18,541 nt of DNA from Lachnospiraceae bacterium UBA4711 (lineage in GTDB: Bacteria; Bacillota; Clostridia; Lachnospirales; Lachnospiraceae). The stretch covers positions 1 through 18,541 of the forward strand of contig DHJV01000103.1 in NCBI GenBank assembly GCA_002404515.1, in the 5' to 3' direction. The translations under genes were made by a program, and so were the position numbers. A model generated the notes under the pieces. The model made no database searches and was not told the origin of the DNA. It was given only the letters and a program-made list of their open reading frames with translations. This document shows, in pieces, positions 5,789-13,252 of this stretch. Each line of letters starts with the position of its first letter. The first letter of the stretch is position 1.

Positions 5789-8700
5789 CTATATTTCGCT
5801 TATATCTACAAGAGAAAGATTGTGTCTGTCAGATGACTCTAAGCTCGTCAGAAGTGCATGTGCGGTATCCAAGCTTGTAAGAACTGTCACACCTGTCTCA
5901 ATTGCATTTCGACGGATCACAAAGCCGTCCTTGCTGTGCTCTACACCCTGGGATGGCGTATCGATAACAAGATCGATCTCGTGCGACAGGATCAGATCTA
6001 ACAGGTTTGGCGAAGGCTCCTCTACCTTGTTGATTGGCTTCGCCGGAACACCATTCTCATTCAGGACACGGCAGGTACTTCTTGTTGAGTAAATCTCATA
6101 CCCAAGCGCTGTAAACCGCTGTCCGATTTCCACAGCATCTAACTTATCCGAATCCTTAACTGTCAGAATCATCTTCTTGTACTTCGGCAGATTTACGCCA
6201 TTTCCAAGGAATGCCTTGTACAACGCTTCGTTATAATTCTTAGAGATACCAAGACACTCACCAGTTGATTTCATCTCCGGTCCAAGACTGATCTCGGCAC
6301 CGCGGATCTTCTCGAAGGAGAATACCGGCATCTTAATTGCAAAATACTCTGACTCCGGCTGCAGCCCCGGTGTATAACCCATATCTTTGATCTTCTCACC
6401 TGTAATCACTCTCGTTGCAAGATCAACGATCGGAATACCCGTTACCTTACTGATATATGGTACGGTACGGCTTGAGCGAGGGTTGACCTCGATGACATAC
6501 ACTTCATCCTGATATACGATAAACTGAATGTTGATCAGTCCAATTACATGCAGGCTGTTTGCAAGCTTCTTTGTGTAATCTTCGAGCACGCGCTTGATCT
6601 TCGGAGTGATCGTCTGTGCCGGATAGACCGAAATACTATCACCAGAATGAATACCCGCACGTTCGATATGTTCCATGATACCCGGAATCAGGATATCATC
6701 ACCATCACACACGGCATCAACCTCAATTTCCTTACCCATCAGATATTTATCAACCAGAACCGGATGTTCCTGCTCATGACGGTTGATAATTTCCATAAAC
6801 TCAATGATATCTTTATCAGAGATTGCAATCTGCATACCCTGTCCACCTAATACATAGGAAGGACGGACAAGCACCGGATAACCAAGCTCATTGGCAGCTT
6901 CCAGCGCTTCCTTTACAGTAAATACAGTCTTACCGGCTGCTCTTGGGATACAGCACTTCTCCAGAATCTCATCAAACAGCTCACGGTCTTCGGCTGCATC
7001 GACATTTTCTGCACTCGTACCAAGGATTGGCACACCCATCTCCAAAAGTGCTTCGGTCAGCTTGATTGCAGTCTGCCCACCGAACTGCACAACTGCGCCA
7101 TCTGGTTTCTCGATATTTACAATAGACTCTACATCTTCTGCAGTCAGTGGCTCAAAATACAGACGATCTGCAATATCAAAATCCGTACTGACTGTCTCTG
7201 GATTGTTATTTACAATAATTGTCTCATAGCCCTTATTCTTCAATGTCCATGTACTATGTACAGAACAGTAGTCGAACTCGATACCCTGTCCGATACGGAT
7301 TGGTCCAGAACCAAGTACCATGATCTTCTTCTTATTCTCATCCACTTCGACTTCGGATTCACCATCGTAGCAGGAATAATAATACGGCGTCTCCGCCTCA
7401 AACTCTGCTGCACAGGTATCTACGATCTTGTAGGATGCATGGATACCGTAGCCATATCGAAGTTCCTTGATTTCTTTTTCTTTCTTTCCTGTAATCTGTG
7501 CGATCACCTTGTCCGGGAACTCCATGCGCTTTGCTTCCTGCATCATTTCCTTTGTGATTTCCGGTGCCTCGCGCAATGTTTTCTCTTCCTGTACAATATT
7601 GTTGATCTTATCGATAAACCAGATATCTACCTTCGTGATATCATGGATTTCCTCTGCTGGGATTCCGCGGCGCAGCGCTTCTGCGATAACGAAGATACGA
7701 CGGTCATCAACACGGTGCAGCATCTCATGGATCTCTTCCGTCGGAAGATCATTATAATTCTCGTAGATCAGACTATCCACATGCTGTTCAAGGGAACGAA
7801 GTGCCTTCATCAGTGCCCCCTCGAAGTTTGTACAGATACTCATAACCTCACCGGTTGCTTTCATCTGTGTAGTCAGCTTCCGGCTTGCCTTGATGAACTT
7901 ATCAAACGGAAGTCTTGGCATCTTGACCACGACATAATCAAGTGCCGGTTCAAAGCTCGCATACGTCTTACCTGTGATTGCATTCTTAATCTCATCGAGA
8001 TTGTATCCAAGTGCGATCTTCGCAGCTACCTTCGCGATCGGATAACCGGTTGCTTTAGAAGCAAGTGCAGAAGAACGGCTTACTCGTGGATTTACCTCAA
8101 TAACGCAATATTCAAATGTTGTCGGATGAAGCGCGAACTGCACATTACATCCACCCTGGATACCAAGCTCTGTGATAATATTTAACGCTGCACTACGAAG
8201 CATCTGGTATTCCTTATCTGCCAGTGTCTGGGATGGTGCAACGACGATAGAGTCACCAGTATGGACACCAACCGGGTCGAGGTTTTCCATATTACATACT
8301 GTAATACAGGTGCCGTTTGCATCACGCATTACCTCATACTCGATCTCTTTCCAGCCGGCGATACAACGTTCAACCAGAACCTGGCCGACACGCGACAGAC
8401 GTAGTCCATTCATCAGGATCTCTACGAATTCCTCTTCATTATGTGCAATACCACCGCCGCTTCCGCCAAGCGTATATGCCGGGCGCAGTACGATTGGGTA
8501 TCCAATCTTCTGTACAAACGCAAGACCATCCTTGATGTTCGTTACAACTTCCGATGGTGCACACGGCTCATGGATCTTCTCCATGGTCTTCTTGAATTCC
8601 AGACGATCCTCCGCTTTCTTGATTGTCTTCGAAGATGTACCAAGCAGTCTTACATTATGCTCTTTCAAGAAGCCGGACTCTTCCAGTTCCATCGCGATAT

Positions 8701-8989
8701 TCAACGCCGCCTGGCCACCCAGTGTTGGAAGCACGCTGTCTGGCTTTTCCTTCTTGATAACTGCCTTTACAACCTCTGGTGTCAGAGGCTCAATATATAC
8801 CTTATCTGCAATATCCTTATCTGTCATGATGGTGGCAGGATTCGAGTTGATCAAAACAACGCAGATGCCTTCTTCCTTCAGGGAACGACATGCCTGTGTA
8901 CCGGCATAATCAAACTCTGCCGCCTGTCCGATGACGATCGGACCAGATCCAATAACTACAACTTTTTTTACGTGTGGATTCTTTGGCAT
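5789..8989 (-). CDS. carB: Carbamoyl-phosphate synthase large subunit
   Basis: The product is 1066 aa, the full length expected. It makes carbamoyl phosphate from bicarbonate, two ATP and ammonia delivered by the small subunit, feeding pyrimidine and arginine synthesis. The two ATP-grasp halves are clear. The N-terminal half opens with Val-Val-Val-Ile-Gly-Ser-Gly-Pro-Ile-Val-Ile-Gly-Gln-Ala. The second half begins near residue 560 with Ile-Met-Val-Leu-Gly-Ser-Gly-Pro-Ile-Arg-Ile-Gly. Each half carries a Gly-rich ATP loop (Thr-Leu-Gly-Gly-Ser-Gly-Gly-Gly and Val-Leu-Gly-Gly-Gln-Gly-Met) and an Asn-Pro-Arg metal site (Glu-Val-Asn-Pro-Arg). The last 130 residues are the methylglyoxal-synthase-like regulatory domain. 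Its ATG overlaps the carA stop by one base (TAATG), typical of translational coupling. Confidence 0.98.
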   Translation of the reverse strand: MPKNPHVKKVVVIGSGPIVIGQAAEFDYAGTQACRSLKEEGICVVLINSNPATIMTDKDIADKVYIEPLTPEVVKAVIKKEKPDSVLPTLGGQAALNIAMELEESGFLKEHNVRLLGTSSKTIKKAEDRLEFKKTMEKIHEPCAPSEVVTNIKDGLAFVQKIGYPIVLRPAYTLGGSGGGIAHNEEEFVEILMNGLRLSRVGQVLVERCIAGWKEIEYEVMRDANGTCITVCNMENLDPVGVHTGDSIVVAPSQTLADKEYQMLRSAALNIITELGIQGGCNVQFALHPTTFEYCVIEVNPRVSRSSALASKATGYPIAKVAAKIALGYNLDEIKNAITGKTYASFEPALDYVVVKMPRLPFDKFIKASRKLTTQMKATGEVMSICTNFEGALMKALRSLEQHVDSLIYENYNDLPTEEIHEMLHRVDDRRIFVIAEALRRGIPAEEIHDITKVDIWFIDKINNIVQEEKTLREAPEITKEMMQEAKRMEFPDKVIAQITGKKEKEIKELRYGYGIHASYKIVDTCAAEFEAETPYYYSCYDGESEVEVDENKKKIMVLGSGPIRIGQGIEFDYCSVHSTWTLKNKGYETIIVNNNPETVSTDFDIADRLYFEPLTAEDVESIVNIEKPDGAVVQFGGQTAIKLTEALLEMGVPILGTSAENVDAAEDRELFDEILEKCCIPRAAGKTVFTVKEALEAANELGYPVLVRPSYVLGGQGMQIAISDKDIIEFMEIINRHEQEHPVLVDKYLMGKEIEVDAVCDGDDILIPGIMEHIERAGIHSGDSISVYPAQTITPKIKRVLEDYTKKLANSLHVIGLINIQFIVYQDEVYVIEVNPRSSRTVPYISKVTGIPIVDLATRVITGEKIKDMGYTPGLQPESEYFAIKMPVFSFEKIRGAEISLGPEMKSTGECLGISKNYNEALYKAFLGNGVNLPKYKKMILTVKDSDKLDAVEIGQRFTALGYEIYSTRSTCRVLNENGVPAKPINKVEEPSPNLLDLILSHEIDLVIDTPSQGVEHSKDGFVIRRNAIETGVTVLTSLDTAHALLTSLESSDRHNLSLVDISEI

Positions 8990-10062
8990 TATTTAGACAC
9001 CTCCATCATATTCATAAACTCATCAAACAAAAATCCTGTATCGAGCGGTCCTGCACAGGCTTCCGGATGGAACTGTACCGTCTGAACATTCTTTCCAAGG
9101 TAATGCACACCCTCGATGGTCTTATCATTTACATTGATAAAGCTTGGCTCTGCAATATCACGATCCAGCGTCTCTTCCTTTACCACATAGCCATGATTCT
9201 GTGTTGAAATATATACCTTTCCTGTCTTCAAATCTTTTACCGGATGGTTTGCGCCACGATGTCCATATTTCATCTTCTGAGTATCTGCGCCATTTGCAAG
9301 TGCAAGAAGCTGATGTCCCAGGCAAATCGCAAAAATTGGAATCTTTGTTGCAAAAAGCTTTTTGATTTCCTCGATCGTCTTCACATTGTCCTTCGGATCG
9401 CCAGGACCATTCGTCAGCATAATGCCATCTGGTGCATCTGCAATAATCTCCTCTGCAGGAGTCTCCGCAGGATATACCGTCACTGCACAGCCTCGCTCCA
9501 ACAGACAGCGCACAATATTCTTCTTCACGCCAAGGTCGATGACTGCCACCTTATAGCCATCGCCAGGGAAACTCATCTTCTCCTTACATGTGACATCCAA
9601 TACAACATGTCCCATCTCCCATGCCTTAATCCGCTTGATACAATCATCCTTGTCGAAATTCTCATTCGTTGTGATCATACCCTTCATCGTACCTTTATCA
9701 CGCAGAATTTTTGTCAGGGCACGTGTATCAATCGCCTCAATTCCGGTAATATCATTTTCTATAAGAAATGACTCGACACTTTCCTCACTTCGGAAGTTAC
9801 TCGGACGTTTCGCCAGTTCTCTGACAATAAAGCCGGACTGCCATGGGCGCTCTGCCTCCATATCTTCCTTACAAATACCATAGTTACCAATCAATGGATA
9901 CGTCATACATACAGACTGCCCTGCATAAGAAGGATCTGTCAATACTTCCAGATAACCAGTCATCGATGTGTTAAACACAATCTCACTGATAATTTCTTTG
10001 GTCGAACCGATGCTTCTTCCCTCGAATACATGACCGTCTTCCAGTATCAGAAATGCTTTCAT
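8989..10062 (-). CDS. carA: Carbamoyl-phosphate synthase small subunit (glutamine amidotransferase)
   Basis: The product is 357 aa, normal for the family. It hydrolyses glutamine and channels ammonia to CarB. Residues 1-150 form the CarA-specific N-terminal domain (Thr-Gly-Tyr-Leu-Glu-Val-Leu-Thr-Asp-Pro). The C-terminal class I amidotransferase domain carries Asn-Gly-Pro-Gly-Asp-Pro (218-223), the nucleophile Cys247 in Ile-Cys-Leu-Gly-His, and the His332/Glu334 pair in Phe-His-Pro-Glu-Ala. An AAAGGAC ribosome site precedes the ATG by 7 nt. It is the first gene of carAB, with a 110-nt leader and its own promoter. I found no PyrR-type binding site in that leader. Confidence 0.98.
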   Translation of the reverse strand: MKAFLILEDGHVFEGRSIGSTKEIISEIVFNTSMTGYLEVLTDPSYAGQSVCMTYPLIGNYGICKEDMEAERPWQSGFIVRELAKRPSNFRSEESVESFLIENDITGIEAIDTRALTKILRDKGTMKGMITTNENFDKDDCIKRIKAWEMGHVVLDVTCKEKMSFPGDGYKVAVIDLGVKKNIVRCLLERGCAVTVYPAETPAEEIIADAPDGIMLTNGPGDPKDNVKTIEEIKKLFATKIPIFAICLGHQLLALANGADTQKMKYGHRGANHPVKDLKTGKVYISTQNHGYVVKEETLDRDIAEPSFINVNDKTIEGVHYLGKNVQTVQFHPEACAGPLDTGFLFDEFMNMMEVSK

Positions 10063-10112
10063 AGTCTTTGTCCTTTCTTCTTAGATTTACTTGTAAAACA
10101 GGAATTTTGCTC

Positions 10113-10164
10113 AAAAAAAAAGAGTGAAACTAAAGAATTGCATAGTTATCCGAAGCTCTTTTTT
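10113..10164 (-). promoter_or_regulatory. A/T-rich hairpin with U-run in the carAB leader, possible attenuator
   Basis: On the minus strand AAAAAAGAG (10164-10156) can pair with CTCTTTTTT (10124-10116), and the run of nine T continues to 10113. A smaller AACTA/TAGTT stem sits inside the loop. It lies between the predicted transcription start (near 10172) and carA. The stem is weak, so it may be only a pause site or chance. Confidence 0.35.
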
Positions 10165-10178
10165 CTCAAATTGCAAAG

Positions 10179-10207
10179 ATTATACATCAATTTTCGACAT
10201 AGTACAA
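10179..10207 (-). promoter_or_regulatory. Promoter of carAB
   Basis: TTGTAC (10202-10207) and a perfect TATAAT (10179-10184) are separated by 17 bp on the minus strand. The site lies 9 nt after the queH stop, so carAB is transcribed independently of queH. Confidence 0.75.
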
Positions 10208-10215
10208 CCCCTTTT

Positions 10216-10824
10216 TCAGATTCTTTTATTCTTCTTTTGTTCTTCTCTTTCCATGCGGCTGTAAATACATCCACAATAATCCTGCCGGTACAGGTGATAC
10301 TCCCGTGACAACTCGATGGAATGGGCATATCCATTCTTTTTCTTGAAATCACTGTACAGATATGCAACACCGTATTTTTCAGCCATCCGTTCCCCAATCT
10401 CATTCAGCCAGGCTGCATTTTTATGTGGACTGATTGATAATGTCGTCGTGAAAATATCAAAGCCATGTTCGTTCGCATACCGGGCAGTTTCTTCCAGCCG
10501 CAGCTCATAGCACTTATAGCAGCGGCGTCCACGCTCCGGTTCTTTCTCCAAGCCCTTCGCGATTGCATAAAACTTCTCCGGTTCATACGCGCCATCACAC
10601 ACAACGACGTTTCTCGCAAACTCCGCTTCCTTGGTAAACCTCTTCAATTCTTCAATCCGTTTCTCATATTCTGCTTTTTCTGTAATGTTTGGATTGTAAA
10701 AAAATGCCGTAATATCATATTCTTCATATAATACACTCAGCACATGGGAGCTGCATGGAGCACAGCATACATGCAATAGCATTTTTTTTGCTTTTTTTGC
10801 ATTTTGATTTATTTCTTTGTCCAT
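10216..10824 (-). CDS. queH: Epoxyqueuosine reductase QueH
   Basis: The product is 202 aa. QueH carries out the last step of queuosine synthesis, reducing epoxyqueuosine in tRNA, and is the non-cobalamin alternative to QueG. The family Cys pattern is complete: Cys20-Cys21 and Cys24 in His-Val-Cys-Cys-Ala-Pro-Cys, Cys102 and Cys105 in Arg-Cys-Tyr-Lys-Cys-Tyr-Glu-Leu-Arg, and Cys184/Cys186 in Gln-Asp-Tyr-Cys-Gly-Cys. Thr-Thr-Thr-Leu-Ser-Ile-Ser-Pro-His-Lys-Asn (126-136) and Lys-Lys-Asn-Gly-Tyr are also typical. The start at 10824 has GGAAGGG about 6 nt upstream; a longer frame to 10929 adds 35 unrelated residues. No other queuosine gene is in the window. The gene stands alone, divergent from the small 77-aa gene. 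Confidence 0.95.
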   Translation of the reverse strand: MDKEINQNAKKAKKMLLHVCCAPCSSHVLSVLYEEYDITAFFYNPNITEKAEYEKRIEELKRFTKEAEFARNVVVCDGAYEPEKFYAIAKGLEKEPERGRRCYKCYELRLEETARYANEHGFDIFTTTLSISPHKNAAWLNEIGERMAEKYGVAYLYSDFKKKNGYAHSIELSREYHLYRQDYCGCIYSRMEREEQKKNKRI

Positions 10825-10886
10825 TTTTATCCCTTCCTTGTCACTTCGACGAAAAAAGTCGTTCATTGTACCTACAAAAATGACGA

Positions 10887-10906
10887 TTTTTGTGCAATAT
10901 TCACAG
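10887..10906. promoter_or_regulatory. Copy 2 of the 20-nt intergenic motif shared with the thyA region
   Basis: TTTTTGTGCAATATTCACAG matches 4567-4586 at 19 of 20 positions. It lies 62 nt upstream of the queH ATG and directly abuts the plus-strand TTGACT -35 of the 77-aa gene (10907-10912). Like copy 1 it lies between divergent genes. Function unknown. Confidence 0.5.
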
Positions 10907-10935
10907 TTGACTTTAGCAATAATATACAATATACT
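10907..10935 (+). promoter_or_regulatory. Promoter of the 77-aa gene
   Basis: TTGACT (10907-10912) and TATACT (10930-10935) are separated by 17 bp. The predicted start, near 10942, gives a leader of about 100 nt before the ATG at 11042. Confidence 0.65.
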
Positions 10936-10949
10936 AAAGTCAATGAAAG

Positions 10950-10964
10950 AACTATAATATAGTT
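10950..10964 (+). promoter_or_regulatory. Perfect inverted repeat at the start of the 77-aa gene's leader
   Basis: AACTATA-A-TATAGTT is a perfect 7-bp inverted repeat with a one-base centre. It lies about 8-22 nt after the predicted transcription start. It suits a dimeric operator better than an RNA hairpin, because a one-base loop cannot form. It also contains TATAAT (10953-10958), but no -35 fits that. Confidence 0.35.
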
Positions 10965-11041
10965 AGTTATGATTATATATTTTTACAGCTTGAAGGGCAA
11001 GAGTAAAAACAATAGAATCGCTATATGGGAGGTAAGGAACT

Positions 11042-11275
11042 ATGACAGTGGATCAGGCAGTTAAGAAATTCAAATTGGAGCCACTTAACGTATATACGGC
11101 TAAGGCAAAAGCAAAGGAATTGAACGTAGAGGAGGTTCTGTACATGAACGTCCAGAAGAACAAGTATGCCTACATCGTTAAAGATGGTGCACGTGGCTAT
11201 GTACTCTATCAGGATGAGAAGAGTATCTACTCCAAGATGTACAAAGGTCTTAAGATGACACCACTTGAGCCATAA
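11042..11275 (+). CDS. Small conserved-looking protein of unknown function (77 aa)
   Basis: The protein is 77 aa, Lys- and Tyr-rich, with no signal peptide, Cys or membrane segment. Residues about 3-35 look helical (Val-Asp-Gln-Ala-Val-Lys-Lys-Phe; Ala-Lys-Ala-Lys-Glu-Leu) and 36-65 look like beta strands (Tyr-Ala-Tyr-Ile-Val-Lys and Gly-Tyr-Val-Leu-Tyr). Expression signals are strong: GGGAGGT 8 nt before the ATG, a good promoter, and a terminator right after. Codons are mostly those favoured by highly expressed genes (AAG, GTA, GAA, CTT). This points to a real and abundant product. It is a single-gene unit, divergent from queH. I do not recognise the family; a small nucleic-acid- or protein-binding role is possible but not shown. 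Confidence 0.85.
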   Translation: MTVDQAVKKFKLEPLNVYTAKAKAKELNVEEVLYMNVQKNKYAYIVKDGARGYVLYQDEKSIYSKMYKGLKMTPLEP

Positions 11276-11304
11276 TTGTACATAGAATATTTGTTTATAC
11301 ATAG

Positions 11305-11338
11305 AAAAAACGGAGCTTAAAATTTAAGCCCCGTTTTT
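11305..11338. terminator. Bidirectional terminator between the 77-aa gene and the nfn operon
   Basis: ACGG-A-GCTTA pairs with TAAGC-C-CCGT with one A/C mismatch. It is flanked by six A on the left and seven T on the right. It sits 30 nt after the plus-strand stop (11275) and abuts the minus-strand stop (11339), so it serves both. Confidence 0.85.
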
Positions 11339-11848
11339 TTATTCCATATATTTATCTTTGTAGAAAAGCTTCACATGTTCCACGCATTTTTCATTCAGCT
11401 CTACAATCACCGCTTCTGTACGGTTCTTGCTGTTGTTGATAAACACATACCACTTCTCTTCCCGGTCAGGGAAACAGGAGGTATAATCCCGGATCACCAT
11501 ATCCGGATGTGCCTGACGTTCGTTGTCAAACAGAATGGATGTATACGGCAACACCTTCCGGATCTTACCTGCCTCAAACTCATACACTTTTTTTCTGGAT
11601 GACCGCTTCACGATCTTCGAGATCTCACAATCCCCATTCACAAATATATACTCATACTCCAGCTCCTGTCGGGTTGCTGTAATGATTGTAAGCGCAATGC
11701 CAATGATCAGGATTGACGGTCCAATCCATCCCGCCATAAATGTCCAGATCCCAAATCCAACAACCATTAAAGCAACGGATGCCACAACGGGCATCCGATC
11801 CTTTGCTTTTAATTTCTTTTGTACTGCGTATTCTGCATAACCTTCCAT
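11339..11848 (-). CDS. Two-helix membrane protein of unknown function
   Basis: The product is 169 aa. It has a short charged N-terminus and two hydrophobic segments at about residues 20-39 and 42-58 joined by a tight Gly-Trp-Ile-Gly turn. A soluble, mixed-charge domain of 110 residues follows (Tyr-Glu-Tyr-Ile-Phe-Val-Asn-Gly-Asp-Cys; Val-Tyr-Glu-Phe-Glu-Ala). Both ends are predicted to face the cytoplasm. The arrangement resembles small Clostridial proteins known only as domains of unknown function. Its ATG lies 2 nt after the nfnB stop, so it is translated from the same mRNA and is the last gene of that operon. Any role with the transhydrogenase is inferred from this packing alone. Confidence 0.85.
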   Translation of the reverse strand: MEGYAEYAVQKKLKAKDRMPVVASVALMVVGFGIWTFMAGWIGPSILIIGIALTIITATRQELEYEYIFVNGDCEISKIVKRSSRKKVYEFEAGKIRKVLPYTSILFDNERQAHPDMVIRDYTSCFPDREEKWYVFINNSKNRTEAVIVELNEKCVEHVKLFYKDKYME

Positions 11849-11850
11849 GC

Positions 11851-13239
11851 TTACATTTCCTTTAATGACTCATCAATTGCCTTTGCTGCCTTCTTACCAG
11901 CTCCCATTGCAAGGATAACCGTTGCAGCACCTGTAACAACATCGCCACCGGCATATACATGCTCACGTGTACTCTCACCAGTCTCTTCGTTTACAATGAT
12001 ACCGCCCCACTTCTGTGTCTCCAGACCTTCTGTTGTCTGACGAATCAATGGATTTGGTGACTGGCCGATTGCGATGACAACAGTCTCAACTGGAAGGATT
12101 GTATTGGATCCTTCAATTGGCTGTGGACGTCTACGTCCGGAAGCATCCGGCTCACCAAGTTCCTGTGCAACAACCTCAATACCAGTTACCCATCCATCTT
12201 CTCCGTGGATCTCAACCGGGTTGTTCAAGAGCTTAAAGATTACGCCCTCTTCCTTTGCATGTTCCACTTCTTCCTTACGGGCAGGTACTTCCTCTGCGCC
12301 ACGACGATATACAATATAAACTTCCTCTGCACCAAGTCTCTTAGCTGTTCTTGCTGCATCCATCGCTACGTTACCGGCACCAACAACGGCTACACGCTTG
12401 CCGACCTTGACCGGTGTTGGAACCTCGCCCTTCTTATAACCTTTCATCAGGTTGACACGTGTTAAGAACTCATTGGCTGAATATACGCCAAGCAGGTTCT
12501 CGCCAGGAATCCGAAGGAAGTTTGGAAGTCCGGCGCCGGTTCCAAGGAATACCGCATCAAATCCACGTGCAAACAGATCATCCACAGTCAGAGAACGTCC
12601 GATTACAACATTTGTCTCTATGTCTACACCAAGATCTGTAATATTTTCCAGTTCCTTTGCAACCAAAGACTTTGGAAGACGGAACTCAGGGATACCATAG
12701 CTTAACACACCACCGGCCTTATGTAATGCCTCGAAAATCGTTACATCATAACCCTTCTTTGCAAGCTCACCAGCACAGGTAATACCAGCAGGACCAGAAC
12801 CGACAACTGCAACCCGCTTGCCGTTTTTCTCGATGTTCAGTTCTGTCTTTGCACCGTGTGCCATATGGTAATCTGCTACGAAACGCTCCAGACGTCCGAT
12901 GGATACAGACTCACCCTTAATACCACGGATACATTTACCCTCGCACTGATTCTCCTGTGGGCAGACACGTCCACAGATTGCCGGAAGTGCATTCTCACTT
13001 GTAATAATCTCGTATGCCTTCTCGAAGTTACCGGCAGCTACCTGCTCGATGAATCCAGGAATTGGTACATTGACCGGACATCCAGTCATACAAGGTCTGT
13101 TCTTACAGTTAATACATCTGGTTGCTTCCTCCATTGCCATCTCGGCTGTATATCCAGTTGCAACCTCTTCAAAATTTTTATTTCTCACATTCGGATCCTG
13201 TTGTGGCATAGGAACCTTTGTTGGACTCATATTTGGCAT
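11851..13239 (-). CDS. nfnB: NfnB-type large subunit of NADH-dependent ferredoxin:NADP+ oxidoreductase (GltA/GltD-like flavoprotein)
   Basis: The product is 462 aa. The Cys pattern Cys42, 45, 50, 54 and Cys89, 93, 99, 103 is the N-terminal iron-sulfur region of GltD-like proteins. An FAD site follows (Gly-Ser-Gly-Pro-Ala-Gly, 147-152), then an NADPH site (Gly-Ala-Gly-Asn-Val-Ala, 287-292), and near the C-terminus Ala-Gly-Gly-Asp-Val-Val-Thr-Gly. By sequence alone this is often labelled glutamate synthase small chain. No glutamate synthase large subunit is present, and the preceding gene encodes the small NfnA-like flavoprotein. The pair is therefore read as NfnAB, which couples NADH and reduced ferredoxin to NADP+ reduction by electron bifurcation in the cytoplasm. 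The SudAB name for sulfide dehydrogenase covers the same families. AGGAGG overlaps the nfnA stop region, 13 nt upstream. Confidence 0.85.
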   Translation of the reverse strand: MPNMSPTKVPMPQQDPNVRNKNFEEVATGYTAEMAMEEATRCINCKNRPCMTGCPVNVPIPGFIEQVAAGNFEKAYEIITSENALPAICGRVCPQENQCEGKCIRGIKGESVSIGRLERFVADYHMAHGAKTELNIEKNGKRVAVVGSGPAGITCAGELAKKGYDVTIFEALHKAGGVLSYGIPEFRLPKSLVAKELENITDLGVDIETNVVIGRSLTVDDLFARGFDAVFLGTGAGLPNFLRIPGENLLGVYSANEFLTRVNLMKGYKKGEVPTPVKVGKRVAVVGAGNVAMDAARTAKRLGAEEVYIVYRRGAEEVPARKEEVEHAKEEGVIFKLLNNPVEIHGEDGWVTGIEVVAQELGEPDASGRRRPQPIEGSNTILPVETVVIAIGQSPNPLIRQTTEGLETQKWGGIIVNEETGESTREHVYAGGDVVTGAATVILAMGAGKKAAKAIDESLKEM

Positions 13240-13252
13240 CTTTTGTTTCCTC

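Noticed and set aside
7256..8185. Plus-strand open frame of 309 codons
   Set aside because: It lies wholly antisense to carB, is Cys/Leu/Ile-rich with no recognisable domain and no ribosome site.
10063..10172. PyrR-binding site in the carAB leader
   Set aside because: I looked for the conserved GAGG-containing loop and flanking stem and saw none.
10825..10929. N-terminal extension of QueH with a Cys pair
   Set aside because: The 35 residues are not part of the family, and the GGAAGGG site points to ATG 10824. The frame covers the shared intergenic motif.
10953..10958. TATAAT as the -10 of the 77-aa gene
   Set aside because: No acceptable -35 lies 16-18 bp upstream; TTGACT with TATACT at 10930-10935 fits better.
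11851..13239. Glutamate synthase small subunit
   Set aside because: The family label is shared, but there is no large subunit and the neighbour is an NfnA-type flavoprotein.
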